A stretch of DNA of 64,000 nt, taken from the NCBI GenBank assembly GCA_035363255.1, contig DAOSES010000011.1, positions 1-64,000 of the forward strand, in the 5' to 3' direction. The notes under the pieces are model-generated. The model ran no database searches. It saw only the letters and a program-made list of their open reading frames with translations, and had not been told where the DNA came from. Of this stretch, positions 16,996 to 25,863 are shown in pieces. The stretch is from T3SED10-260 sp035363255 (lineage in GTDB: Bacteria > Caldisericota > Caldisericia > UBA6126). The position numbers and the translations under genes were made by a program. The first letter of the stretch is position 1; the number at the start of each line of letters is the position of its first letter.

Positions 16996-17865
16996 TTAAA
17001 GAAGCCCTTTGTTTCTCAGTAAAGGGAAAGGAGAAACAAAAAGACGGTCTAAAGCTAGTTTTTTAGGATCAAGACCAAAAGAAAGCCCTAAAAGCTGGGT
17101 GTAGTAAAATATGGGAAGATTGAATTTGGTTTTGTATCGTTTTTCGATGGCTTTCTGCCTTAGATCGAGATTAATGTGGCAAAGAGGGCAAAGCACAGAT
17201 ATAGCTTCTGCTCCATTTTGTTTTGCCATTCTCAAAATTTCGTAAGTTAAATCGAGAACGACTTCGGTGCGAGAAATAGAATTACCAGCACCACAGCATT
17301 TGGTCTTGAAAGGCCAGTCGATGGCAGTAGCACCGGTCATAGTAATGAGTTGGTCCATGAGTTGTGGATTTTCAGGGTCATCGTAAGCCATGACCTTTTT
17401 TGGTCTTACAATTACACAACCATAGTAGCTGGCTACTTTGAGTCCTTCAAGCGATTTGACTCTTTTTTCTTCAAGTTTATCCATGCCATATTCGTGTACC
17501 AGTATCTCAGAAAAATGCTTGATATTTAAGGAAGGATCAACTTTTTTGTTTAATACCTCATGGATTCCTTCAGTCATCTCGTCTTCAAGCTTGAGAGCAT
17601 GTTGGGCTTCTCGAAGATGAGCATAGCAAGCGGGACACTGAACCATAATGTCTTTTTTTATTTTGTTGGCTGAATCCAGTGTCAGGGAAGGAAGCGCAAG
17701 TGAAAGAAGTTTGTTGTCGGGATGGATAGCACTGGCTCCACAGCATGTCCAATCGGGGATTTCTTCGATATCCATCTGCAAAAACTCGATGAGTGCTTTG
17801 GTGGAAAGATGAAAGTCAGGAGAGGTTGATTCAAGAGAACACCCAGGATAATAAGCATAGTTCAT
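16996..17865 (-). CDS. hdrB: HdrB: CCG-domain disulfide reductase subunit
   Basis: 289 residues from the ATG at 17865 (AAAGGAG upstream, five bases after hdrC). A longer frame to 17934 overlaps hdrC and is unlikely. Starts MNYAYYPGCSLES; two CCG motifs: DWTCCGASAIH with CPACYAHL, and KTKCCGAGNSISRTE with CPLCHINLD. These bind the two non-cubane 4Fe-4S clusters that reduce the disulfide substrate. In non-methanogens the substrate is often a DsrC-like protein or unknown; none is encoded in the window. Confidence 0.93.
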   Translation of the reverse strand: MNYAYYPGCSLESTSPDFHLSTKALIEFLQMDIEEIPDWTCCGASAIHPDNKLLSLALPSLTLDSANKIKKDIMVQCPACYAHLREAQHALKLEDEMTEGIHEVLNKKVDPSLNIKHFSEILVHEYGMDKLEEKRVKSLEGLKVASYYGCVIVRPKKVMAYDDPENPQLMDQLITMTGATAIDWPFKTKCCGAGNSISRTEVVLDLTYEILRMAKQNGAEAISVLCPLCHINLDLRQKAIEKRYKTKFNLPIFYYTQLLGLSFGLDPKKLALDRLFVSPFPLLRNKGLL

Positions 17866-17869
17866 AAGC

Positions 17870-18430
17870 TTATATGCTCCTTTCTTTTTTTCTGGCTCGT
17901 TTGAAGACTTTGCGAACCTCGCTGGATCTGACAAAGTGGGGAATCAAGCAGATTTTTCGTTTGATAAGAAGGAGAGGAAACAGAATTACGTCGTGAAGGA
18001 GTTTTCCAGAGAGCAGATTGAAACCTGCCACTACACCTGGCTCATATACTCTTCCAAAGCTATATATAGAGGAAGCAAAGGATTTTTCGAGAGCTCTGAC
18101 ATCTGCTTTGGGCTTGATCTTTTCACTTCGAGCTATGCGTCTGAGGCCATCCATAACTCCTTTGATGTCAACTCCCTGGGGGCATCGTGTACTACAGGTA
18201 TCACAAAATATACAATACCAAATGCTTCTGGAATTGAGCACCTTTTCTTTCATGCCAAGCTGGCAGAAGCGAATAACCTGAGAGGGGGAGATGTCCATCA
18301 GATAGTTTAAAGGGCAACCAGCAGTGCACTTACCACATTGGTAGCACTTTTTTACATCTGTTTCGGCAATTTGCTTCAGGTCTTCACCGAATTCAAGTAG
18401 ATTCACATCTTTATTGATGTTTACTTGCAT
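17870..18430 (-). CDS. hdrC: HdrC: 4Fe-4S subunit of heterodisulfide reductase
   Basis: 186 residues. Two ferredoxin motifs: CYQCGKCTAGCPLNYLMD and CIFCDTCSTRCPQGVDIKGV. HdrC relays electrons from HdrA to HdrB. It is the first hdr gene in the transcript and starts only 15 bases after the htpX stop, with AAAGGAGTTATTT ahead of the ATG. No promoter can be seen in that short gap, so it is probably transcribed with lemA-htpX or from a promoter inside htpX. Confidence 0.92.
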   Translation of the reverse strand: MQVNINKDVNLLEFGEDLKQIAETDVKKCYQCGKCTAGCPLNYLMDISPSQVIRFCQLGMKEKVLNSRSIWYCIFCDTCSTRCPQGVDIKGVMDGLRRIARSEKIKPKADVRALEKSFASSIYSFGRVYEPGVVAGFNLLSGKLLHDVILFPLLLIKRKICLIPHFVRSSEVRKVFKRARKKERSI

Positions 18431-18445
18431 AAATAACTCCTTTCT

Positions 18446-19342
18446 TTAAACCTTGTACGCCATTTGAGTTAAGCGTTTTATGCGATCAGATATGGGGGGG
18501 TGGGTGGAAAAGAGAATTTGAAGATTTTTCCCTTTTAGTGGGGCGATGTAAAGGGGTGCGATGGCTTCATTCACTCTTTGAGAGGGAATGTTGCTGTTAT
18601 ATAATTTTTGCAAAGCACTAGCCAAACCACTGGGATTTCGAGTCATAAGGGCAGCGCTTGAATCTGCTAGATATTCACGTTTTCTCGAAATGGCGAGTTG
18701 GATAAGTTTGGCAGCTATGGGAGCCAGGATTGCAAACAGGATACCGATAAGAATGATCATTCCACCAGAACTGTCTCGATCATCTCTACGTCTTGATCCT
18801 CCAAACATCCATGAATTACGGAAGATCGTAGATAAAATGACGACCATCCCAAGAAGAACAGCTACGATAGTTGCATATAGGATGTCTCGGTTTTGGATAT
18901 GAGATAATTCATGCGCAATAACTCCCTGCAATTCCTCTCGATTGAGCATTCGAAGCAAGCCCTCATTGACAGCCACTATTGAATGCTGGGGGTCTCGACC
19001 TGCTGCAAAAGCATTGGGAGAAGCGTCGGGCACTACATAAATTTCAGGCAAAGGGAGACCAGAAGCGATGGTGAGTTCCTCTACAATATTTATCAATTGA
19101 GGATGACTATCTCTTGAAGCTTTTTGGGCTCCTACTGAGGCAAGAATGACCTTATCACCAGAATAAAAACTCACCAGACTCATGATCAAGGATATTCCAA
19201 AGCCGATAGCGATTCCCAGGGGTCCTCCGCCCTTCATCCAGGCTTCTCCTATAAAATAGCCAGCTAAAACCACAAAGACGGAGAAAAAGAGAATGAGAAA
19301 AAAGGAATCCCGCTTGTTGCGGGATATTTCGTCATAAATCAA
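18446..19342 (-). CDS. htpX: HtpX-like membrane zinc metalloprotease
   Basis: 298 residues, M48 family. Two N-terminal transmembrane helices (~14-32 and 40-60), zinc motif VIAHELSHIQNRD (HExxH near residue 143) and a third ligand in SRKREYLADSSAA; another helix pair lies between (~160-215). It degrades misfolded membrane proteins. The start is a TTG that overlaps the lemA stop by four bases (TTGA). The lemA-htpX pair is common. It is followed closely by the hdr operon. Confidence 0.93.
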   Translation of the reverse strand: MIYDEISRNKRDSFFLILFFSVFVVLAGYFIGEAWMKGGGPLGIAIGFGISLIMSLVSFYSGDKVILASVGAQKASRDSHPQLINIVEELTIASGLPLPEIYVVPDASPNAFAAGRDPQHSIVAVNEGLLRMLNREELQGVIAHELSHIQNRDILYATIVAVLLGMVVILSTIFRNSWMFGGSRRRDDRDSSGGMIILIGILFAILAPIAAKLIQLAISRKREYLADSSAALMTRNPSGLASALQKLYNSNIPSQRVNEAIAPLYIAPLKGKNLQILFSTHPPISDRIKRLTQMAYKV

Positions 19343-19890
19343 AGATTCACCTTGGGAGCTTCTTGAACTTCAGCTTCATTTACCTGGAAATAGTCTTGCT
19401 TGCGGAAGTTGAAAAAACCAGCAATGATATTGCCAGGGAAGAGCTGGATTTCCTGGTTGAAACGCATAACGATATCGTTGTAAAATTGTCGGGAGAAGGA
19501 GATACGATTTTCGGTGGAAGTAAGTTCTTCCTGGAGTTTCATTACGTTTTCGTTGGCTTTGAGTTCCGGGTAATTTTCCATTACAGCAAAGAGTGATTTG
19601 AGTGTTTTGGTGAGTTGGGCCTCAGTTTCGGCGTGTTCAGCAACAGTATTGGATTGCATGGCTGAAGATCTGGCTTTGGCTACATTTTCGAAAATTTCTT
19701 TTTCGTGAGTCATATAGCCTTTGACAGCATTGACCAGGTTGGGGATCAAGTCATATCTTCGTTTAAGCTCAACATTGATTTGAGCCCAGGCATTTTCGTA
19801 ACGGTTGCGTAGGGTAATAAATCCATTGTATTTGGAGAGGATAAAGCCTCCAAAAACAACAATAAGACCAAGGATAATCAATCCGACCAT
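19339..19890 (-). CDS. lemA: LemA family membrane-anchored protein
   Basis: 183 residues. N-terminal transmembrane helix (residues 3-18), then the family signature NAWAQINVELKRRYDLIP and VKGYMTHEKEIFENVAKAR, with the long helical bundle of LemA. The C-terminal motif RQFYNDIVMRFNQEIQLFP is also conserved. Function in bacteria is poorly defined; it is often next to htpX, as here, which suggests envelope quality control. AAGGTGG precedes the ATG. Confidence 0.93.
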   Translation of the reverse strand: MVGLIILGLIVVFGGFILSKYNGFITLRNRYENAWAQINVELKRRYDLIPNLVNAVKGYMTHEKEIFENVAKARSSAMQSNTVAEHAETEAQLTKTLKSLFAVMENYPELKANENVMKLQEELTSTENRISFSRQFYNDIVMRFNQEIQLFPGNIIAGFFNFRKQDYFQVNEAEVQEAPKVNL

Positions 19891-19940
19891 CTTGCACCAC
19901 CTTTTATTAAAAAATTATGTAAAACATTCATCAAATTTGT

Positions 19941-21197
19941 TTACTTGTATCGCAAGCCTTCATAAATGGGGAAGCGGGAAGTTAGTTCTTTAACTTTGCC
20001 AGTTATGGTATTGAGAGTGGCTTCGTTGTCTTTGTTGCTGAGAGTTTCGAAAATGAGACTCGCAATGGTTTCCATTTCGAGCTCTTTCATGCCACGAGAG
20101 GTAAGTGCAGGGGTACCGATTCGAATCCCGCTGGTGACCATGGGTTTGGCTGGATCGAAGGGAATGGTGTTTTTGTTGACGGTGATTCCTACGGTATCAA
20201 GCAGGATTTCAGCTTCTTTACCGGTCATATTGATGGATCGAAGATCAACCAGCATCAAATGATTGTCGGTGCCTCCGGATACGATGCGCAAACCAAAGCT
20301 TGCAAGGGTTTTGCTGAGTGTTTTTGCATTGGAAAGAACTTGTTTCTGATATATTTTGAATTCAGGCTGAAGAGCTTCTTTGAAAGCCACAGCTTTTGCG
20401 GCAATGACATGCATAAGAGGACCTCCCTGAAGACCAGGGAACAATGAGCGATCAATGTCTTTGGCGTAGGCTTCCTTGCAGAGCACAAGACCGCCACGAG
20501 GACCTCTCAAGGTTTTGTGGGTGGTGGTGGTCACGAAATCGGCGTGTGGGAAGGGATTGGGATGAAGATCGGTGACAATGAGGCCAGCAATATGAGCTAC
20601 ATCGGTCATTAGGTATGCGCCAACTGATTTGGCAATAGTTGCAAACCTGGCAAAATCAATAGTGCGGGGATATGCGCTTGCACCTGCAATGATGAGTTTT
20701 GGCTTGCTTTCTTCTGCAATTCTGGCTAATTCTTCGTAGTCGATTTGTTCTGTTTCGGGGTGAACACCGTATTGAACTGTTTTGTAATATTTGCCCGAAA
20801 TGGACAAAGGATGACCATGAGTTAAATGCCCGCCATGGGATAGATTCATACCCATAAGCAGGTCTCCTGGTTGGAGTACGTTGAAAAAAATGGTGGTATT
20901 GGCTTGTGCACCGGAATGAGGCTGAACATTTGCATGCTCCGCTTGAAAAAGCTGTTTGGCTCGATCTATTGCAAGAGTTTCAAAAACGTCCACATATTCG
21001 CAACCGCCATAATATCTTTTTCCAGGATAGCCTTCGGCATATTTGTTGGTTCCCACAGATCCCAGGGCCTCAAGAACAGCTTGGGAAACTATATTTTCAG
21101 AAGCAATGAGCTCCAGTTTCTCGCGTTGTCTGACCAATTCGTGCTCCAGAGCTTCTGCAATCTCGGGATCTACCATTTTGAGATGTTCATTTAACAT
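19941..21197 (-). CDS. glyA: Serine hydroxymethyltransferase
   Basis: 418 residues, full length. Signature motifs: LELIASENIVSQAVLEA, NKYAEGYPGKRYYGGC, and the PLP lysine in TTTTHKTLRGPRGG (~228). It interconverts serine and glycine with tetrahydrofolate. Together with kbl/tdh (31781-33992) and formate-THF ligase (58347) it feeds one-carbon metabolism. ATG with GAGGAG in front; overlaps the rpiB stop by 11 bases. Confidence 0.97.
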   Translation of the reverse strand: MLNEHLKMVDPEIAEALEHELVRQREKLELIASENIVSQAVLEALGSVGTNKYAEGYPGKRYYGGCEYVDVFETLAIDRAKQLFQAEHANVQPHSGAQANTTIFFNVLQPGDLLMGMNLSHGGHLTHGHPLSISGKYYKTVQYGVHPETEQIDYEELARIAEESKPKLIIAGASAYPRTIDFARFATIAKSVGAYLMTDVAHIAGLIVTDLHPNPFPHADFVTTTTHKTLRGPRGGLVLCKEAYAKDIDRSLFPGLQGGPLMHVIAAKAVAFKEALQPEFKIYQKQVLSNAKTLSKTLASFGLRIVSGGTDNHLMLVDLRSINMTGKEAEILLDTVGITVNKNTIPFDPAKPMVTSGIRIGTPALTSRGMKELEMETIASLIFETLSNKDNEATLNTITGKVKELTSRFPIYEGLRYK

Positions 21198-21648
21198 AAT
21201 TTTTCTCCTCTATCATCGTAATTTTTTGTATTCGTCGTAGGTGTCGATCACCTGAAAAATCAGCTTCGAGAAATTGATGAACAATTTCTTTAGCCATGGA
21301 AGAACCTATCATTCTGGCACCCAAACATAAAACGTTGGCATTGTTGTGCTCACGGGAGAGTCGTGCGGAAAGGGGCTCAGAACAGAGTGCGGCTCGGATC
21401 CCATGGATTTTGTTGGCACTGATCGACATTCCAATGCCGCTTCCACAGATAAGAATGCCTATAGAGTCTTGCTCTGTGAGGATTTGAGAGCATAGCAATA
21501 AAGCAATGTCAGGATAATCGGTGCTCATCGTTGAGTAGCTTCCCACATCGACGATGAGATGCCCGTTTTCTTTAAGAAAACAGGCCAGCTCCTGTTTCAG
21601 CTCAAACCCACCATGATCGGAACCAAGAACAATTTTTTTGCACTTCAT
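21187..21648 (-). CDS. rpiB: Ribose-5-phosphate isomerase B
   Basis: 153 residues. IVLGSDHGGFELK at the start, DYPDIALLL, and the catalytic cysteine in GILICGSGIGMSISANK; then RAALCSEPLSARLSREHNNANVL. It interconverts ribose-5-phosphate and ribulose-5-phosphate. A LacAB-type isomerase is less likely as it is single and followed by glyA, a frequent rpiB-glyA pairing. The -10 box at 21657-21662 is only eight bases from the ATG, with GAGGG touching the start codon, so the message may be leaderless. Confidence 0.93.
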   Translation of the reverse strand: MKCKKIVLGSDHGGFELKQELACFLKENGHLIVDVGSYSTMSTDYPDIALLLCSQILTEQDSIGILICGSGIGMSISANKIHGIRAALCSEPLSARLSREHNNANVLCLGARMIGSSMAKEIVHQFLEADFSGDRHLRRIQKITMIEEKNYVK

Positions 21649-21656
21649 CCCTCAAG

Positions 21657-21685
21657 ATTATATGTAAGTTACCTAATTCTTTCAA
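21657..21685 (-). promoter_or_regulatory. Strong promoter for the rpiB-glyA-lemA-htpX-hdr-flx run
   Basis: Minus strand: TTGAAA (21680-21685), exactly 17 bases, TATAAT (21657-21662). The expected transcription start is at or just before the rpiB ATG (21648), so the leader would be zero to a few bases long. Confidence 0.65.
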
Positions 21686-21757
21686 CGAAGTATTCGAATA
21701 TACTCCAGCTTTGTGGTAAGATTTATCAATGAGCAAAGAAATGAAGGGGTGTAGCAT

Positions 21758-22192
21758 ATGAAAAAAAGCTGCTTTATTGGTAATACCTACGGAAAAATGT
21801 TACTTTATGTTTTAGGCGTATTACTTGCTGGGTTTGTCGGAGGAATGGCGCTTTCTTTGCTTGGTTTGGCAGTTAGCATGGCTGTCCCATTAAAAATGGA
21901 ACTGGATCCCATCACCATCACTTACATCCTTGGCTATCTTTTAGGTCTTCCTCTTGGAGCATATTGGCTAAACAGATTGCTCTATCACCGCAAAGCACGA
22001 ATTTGGCTTGTACTGCTTTTTTCCTTTCTTGGTTTTGCTCCAACCATAGCATATTTTGTTTTTGCAGGGCAATATTTGGATGTTATGCTCTTTTACTTTT
22101 TCTTTCATTTGTTTCCATGGCTATTTTCCAGTTTTTCCGGCCTGATCTTTTTGTCTCGCCCTAAAGCTCAAACTCCTGAAAAAGCGGAGTAG
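21758..22192 (+). CDS. Small four-helix membrane protein of unknown function
   Basis: 144 residues, ATG preceded by GGGGTG. Four hydrophobic helices (~13-38, 50-68, 80-98 and 105-132) and a short charged tail. The short LGYLLGLPLGAYWLN stretch is glycine-rich. I do not recognise a family. It is divergent from rpiB and its last 32 bases overlap the end of purF on the opposite strand, an uncommon degree of convergent overlap, but the frame is clean and has a plausible ribosome-binding site. Confidence 0.55.
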   Translation: MKKSCFIGNTYGKMLLYVLGVLLAGFVGGMALSLLGLAVSMAVPLKMELDPITITYILGYLLGLPLGAYWLNRLLYHRKARIWLVLLFSFLGFAPTIAYFVFAGQYLDVMLFYFFFHLFPWLFSSFSGLIFLSRPKAQTPEKAE

Positions 22193-23564
22193 GATATTGG
22201 TTGTCAATACATGCCTTGCATAATGAGTTTTCAGGCAGTCCAATAGCTTCATAAAGTTTTTCGGGGGTCATATAAAACAAGGAATTTGCCCCTATATATT
22301 GAGCAATTTCATCCATGGAGCGACCATAAGCTATAAGCTCTTCCCGGGTAGGAAAATCCACTCCATAATGACAGGGATTGATTAATGGAGGGCAGGTGCT
22401 GAAAAGATGAACTTCTTTGGCTCCTTTGGATCGAATTTTCTCGACAATGCCCCGAGAGGTGGTTCCTCTAACGATGGAATCGTCAATGAGAAGTACAATT
22501 TTGTCTTTAATGACTTCAGGTATAGCTTTTATTTTTGAAGCAACTTCACTTCGCCTTCTGCTTTCGGATGGCTTGATAAAGATGCGACCAATGAAACGGT
22601 TTTTTTCCAATACATCTTTGTATTCATACCCAGTTCGTCTTGAAAATACTACTGCAGAGGGTCGGGAAGTTTCGGGTACTGCAGCAACAATAATCTTGCT
22701 TTCATCTTGATTTAATCTACCAAAAACAGGGCTTTCCATATAGAGTTCAGCTAGTTTTTTGCCCAGATTTCCCCTGACTAAGTTGACATTGATATTTTCA
22801 ATACGTGAGGTGGCTCTGGAAAAGTACACCCATTCGAACATACAATGTCTTCGCTCTTTGGCTTGGATAAGTTTTTTAGTGATGTTAAGATTTTTGTCAA
22901 TAAAAATGGCTTCACCGGGCAAAACATTTTCTACGGGTTCGAGGAGTAAGCTTTCGATAGCGATGGATTCACTTGAAAAAGCATAGCCCTGGTCCATCTT
23001 TCCATAGACTAAGGGTCGGATGGCATGAGGATCTCTGAATACAAGCAAACCTTCGTTTCGTATTACTGCTACTACTGAGTATGATCCAAGAAGAATGCTC
23101 ATGCATTTTTCAATACTTTTAAAACAACGATCCTTTAGATCGCCAGAAAACTGATTAAAGTAGTAGCTGAAAAGTTTTAAGATGGTTTCAGCATCACAAT
23201 CAGAATCACAGAATACTCTTTTTTCTGCTAATTTTTCTCTTACGAGCTTTTCGTTGAGAATGTGTCCGTTGTGGGCCATGGCTATTCCCATATAGTCACA
23301 ATAAAAAGGCTGAGAATCAACTTTCCCAATGGTAGTGGGATATCGAACCTGGGCTATGCCTACCTCTCCCTGCATTTCTTGAAGATGATCTTCTGCAAAG
23401 ATTTCATGAACCAGACCAGATCCTTTTTTTAAAAATACTTTATCAGAGGTTTCGGTATACATGCCAGCAGTATCCTGTCCTCGATGTTGCAGGTCCAATA
23501 AGCCGTTATAGAGATCGTAACTGACAGGATGATCTTTCGTTATGATACCAATGATTCCACACAT
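22161..23564 (-). CDS. purF: Amidophosphoribosyltransferase
   Basis: 467 residues from the ATG at 23564, chosen because it places the nucleophile cysteine at position 2 (MCGIIGIITKD) and has AGGAAGG upstream. The N-terminal Ntn glutaminase domain includes LLDLQHRGQDTAGM and AHNGHILN; the PRTase motif is VLLIDDSIVRGTTSRG. Cysteines in RRHCMFEW, NPCHYGVDFPT and SLCKACIDN correspond to the ligands of the oxygen-sensitive 4Fe-4S cluster of the Bacillus-type enzyme, although there is no propeptide. First committed step of purine synthesis. No other pur gene is adjacent. Confidence 0.95.
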   Translation of the reverse strand: MCGIIGIITKDHPVSYDLYNGLLDLQHRGQDTAGMYTETSDKVFLKKGSGLVHEIFAEDHLQEMQGEVGIAQVRYPTTIGKVDSQPFYCDYMGIAMAHNGHILNEKLVREKLAEKRVFCDSDCDAETILKLFSYYFNQFSGDLKDRCFKSIEKCMSILLGSYSVVAVIRNEGLLVFRDPHAIRPLVYGKMDQGYAFSSESIAIESLLLEPVENVLPGEAIFIDKNLNITKKLIQAKERRHCMFEWVYFSRATSRIENINVNLVRGNLGKKLAELYMESPVFGRLNQDESKIIVAAVPETSRPSAVVFSRRTGYEYKDVLEKNRFIGRIFIKPSESRRRSEVASKIKAIPEVIKDKIVLLIDDSIVRGTTSRGIVEKIRSKGAKEVHLFSTCPPLINPCHYGVDFPTREELIAYGRSMDEIAQYIGANSLFYMTPEKLYEAIGLPENSLCKACIDNQYPTPLFQEFEL

Positions 23565-23643
23565 CTCAAACCTTCCTTTTTCATACAACATTTCATAGCG
23601 TGCTATTTTATTATATTTTTTCCTTAGGGTTTTTATACTGGAA

Positions 23644-24129
23644 TTATTTGTGGTACTTTTCTTTATGCATTAATTTAAAAGCTCTAAAGAGTTGTTCGAG
23701 AAAGATAAGCCTGCATAGACCATGTGGGAAAGTCATGGATGAAAGTGAGATGCGGAAATCTGAACTTTTTCGTAGCTCCTTGCTCAAGCCCAGGCTACCG
23801 CCAATAAGAAAAACAAGGGGTTTTGAAGCATGTGCAGAAAACTGATACAACCAATCAGCCCACTCTTCTGAAGAGAAGTTTTTCCCTTCTATATCAAGAC
23901 TAAGCAAAAGTGAAGGAGAAGGTATTCGTTTTTTTATGGCTTCAGCTTCTCTATCAAGAATTCTTATGCAATCTTTTTCTTTGCATATTTCGGGAATAAC
24001 TTCCTCTTCAGTTTCGATAATGCTCAGGTGGCAGAAACGACTGAGTCTTTTTTGGTATTCTGCTATTCCCTCTTTTAAATATGATTCACGTATTTTTCCT
24101 ACACAAATCAAGAAAACTGTAATCTTCAT
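23644..24129 (-). CDS. rlmH: 23S rRNA pseudouridine-1915 N3-methyltransferase
   Basis: 161 residues, SPOUT family. KITVFLICVGKIRESYLKEG at the start, the SAM-binding knot VFLIGGSLGLSKELR, and the C-terminal FPHGLCRLIFLEQLFRAFK plus YHK. It methylates pseudouridine 1915 in helix 69 of 23S rRNA. No ribosome-binding site precedes the ATG; a TACAAT lies six bases upstream, so it may be leaderless. Confidence 0.93.
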   Translation of the reverse strand: MKITVFLICVGKIRESYLKEGIAEYQKRLSRFCHLSIIETEEEVIPEICKEKDCIRILDREAEAIKKRIPSPSLLLSLDIEGKNFSSEEWADWLYQFSAHASKPLVFLIGGSLGLSKELRKSSDFRISLSSMTFPHGLCRLIFLEQLFRAFKLMHKEKYHK

Positions 24130-24175
24130 AGTATAATTGTAATTGAAAATCTCATGGATAGCGAAGGAGTCTAAA

Positions 24176-24949
24176 ATGAATCATTTAAAGTTGTCTTCTT
24201 CAGATATGAATGGAAGTACGTGGGCTATCATCACAGGAAATCCCTTTAGATTGGACAAGATGGCAAAAAGTTTTCTATGTCAGGGGAAAGAAATTTTCTG
24301 GGATAGAGAATTTCGTTGTTGGAGTGGTTTTTTTCATGAGCTTCCCTTGATTCTTGCTTCCCATGGCATTGGGGGGCCTTCCACATCAATATTGGTGGAA
24401 GAATTGGCTATGCTTGGAATTCGCAACTTTATTCGTTTTGGTACTTCTGGTTCGATTCAGGAACATGTTAATCTGGGGGATCTGGTAGTTAGTATGGCTT
24501 CAGTTCGTCTGGATGGTGCATCACAGCATTATGCTCCTATTGAATTCCCAGCAGTTGCAGATCCAGAGATTTCTCTTGCCTTGTTTAATTCAGCTAAAAA
24601 TGAAGCTTTGGCTGTTCATATGGGCATAACTGCATCCAGTGATACCTTTTATCCTGGACAAGAGCGATATGATTCTTTTAACGGTTATGTAAGGCGCCAT
24701 TTTCAGGGCAGTATGATGGAGTTGAAACAGCTTCGGGTATTGAATTATGAAATGGAGTCTTCTACTTTGATGATACAGGCACAGGTCTTGGGTTTAAAAG
24801 CAGGCTGTATTACAGGAATCGTGGCTAAACGTAGTGCTGGCGAAGAGATTATAGACAAAAGCTCTGACTTGGCAGAAATGCGCTGTATGCAGACCATAAG
24901 CCATTATCTCAGACAACAAAGCAAGAGGGTTCAATCGGTAAATAGGTAG
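24176..24949 (+). CDS. Purine/uridine phosphorylase-family protein
   Basis: 257 residues from the ATG at 24176, which has GAAGGAG in front; an upstream TTG at 24143 is not supported. The PNP/UDP superfamily pattern is present: AIITGNPFRLDKMAK (phosphate loop), LASHGIGGPSTSILVEEL, IRFGTSGSIQEHVNLGDLV, and NYEMESSTLMIQAQ (nucleoside-binding Met-Glu). This is closest to uridine phosphorylase, splitting nucleosides with phosphate. Purine specificity cannot be ruled out. Divergent from rlmH; the last 19 bases overlap the fmt 3' end. Confidence 0.82.
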   Translation: MNHLKLSSSDMNGSTWAIITGNPFRLDKMAKSFLCQGKEIFWDREFRCWSGFFHELPLILASHGIGGPSTSILVEELAMLGIRNFIRFGTSGSIQEHVNLGDLVVSMASVRLDGASQHYAPIEFPAVADPEISLALFNSAKNEALAVHMGITASSDTFYPGQERYDSFNGYVRRHFQGSMMELKQLRVLNYEMESSTLMIQAQVLGLKAGCITGIVAKRSAGEEIIDKSSDLAEMRCMQTISHYLRQQSKRVQSVNR

Positions 24950-25863
24950 TTTTCTTCTTTCATGAGATAGCCATTTATGAAGTCTTGAGCAGTGATGATG
25001 TTTTTCCCCTCGGGTTTTATTTGGTCAATTTTTAGAAAAGCATCTGCAGTTCGAACCAGAATTTTTTTGTTTTGGATGAGGATGGATCCTGGATTGAGTC
25101 TTTCCTGGCAAGGGACGGGTTTGGCATCCAGTATTTTGATACGTTTGCCTTTAAAAATAGTATATGCTCCAATTCTTGGACTTAATGCACGTATAAGGTT
25201 TTGAACTTCTCTTCTGCTTTTGTTCCAACAAATCTTCTCATCGTGTTCTGTAATTTTCCTGGCATAAAAGTAATTCCCTGGAGCTTGTGGAAAGCTTTGA
25301 GGTAATTGACCCTGCTCGAGAAGTTGAAGGAAGCTTTTTTGAAGCTCTAAACCAGTTTTTATAGCTTTATTTTCAAGAGTTTCATAATTGTCTTGCTCGT
25401 TGATCTCAAAGGCTTCCTTGAGATAGATTTCTCCTTGATCAAGCTTTGGAGACATCTCAAAAAGACTTACCCCCCCTTTTTGACATCCCTTAAAAAGTTG
25501 CCAATAAATGGGATCTGCGCCACGATATTCTGGCAATAGAGAAGGATGAATGTTGATGCATCCAAATCTGGGAAGGTCAAGTAGTTCTGGGGGTAGGATC
25601 TTGCCATAAGAAGCAGTAACAACAAGATCAACTTCCAAATCCTTGATCCTCTGGATCCATTCTTTGTCTCGGATATTGGAGGGGGCATCCACTGGCAAGC
25701 CCATGTCTGAAGCGTAGGCTTTTACATAGTTGGAAACTATTTTTTTACCTCGGTCTTTGGGCTTGTCTTCGGTGGAAACTACCAATACGAGCTCACTTAA
25801 TTGATTCAATTGCTGAAGAAACGGAAGCGAAAAAGTGCTGGAGCCAAAAAAGATTGTTTTCAT
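24931..25863 (-). CDS. fmt: Methionyl-tRNA formyltransferase
   Basis: 310 residues. Formyltransferase fold with the signature INIHPSLLPEYRGADPIYW (catalytic Asn-His-Asp set) and KLDQGEIYLKEAF; C-terminal OB-like domain with KNKKILVRTADAFLKI-type sequence. It formylates initiator Met-tRNA using 10-formyl-THF, which formate-THF ligase (58347) could supply. The ATG overlaps the def stop by four bases. Confidence 0.95.
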   Translation of the reverse strand: MKTIFFGSSTFSLPFLQQLNQLSELVLVVSTEDKPKDRGKKIVSNYVKAYASDMGLPVDAPSNIRDKEWIQRIKDLEVDLVVTASYGKILPPELLDLPRFGCINIHPSLLPEYRGADPIYWQLFKGCQKGGVSLFEMSPKLDQGEIYLKEAFEINEQDNYETLENKAIKTGLELQKSFLQLLEQGQLPQSFPQAPGNYFYARKITEHDEKICWNKSRREVQNLIRALSPRIGAYTIFKGKRIKILDAKPVPCQERLNPGSILIQNKKILVRTADAFLKIDQIKPEGKNIITAQDFINGYLMKEENYLFTD

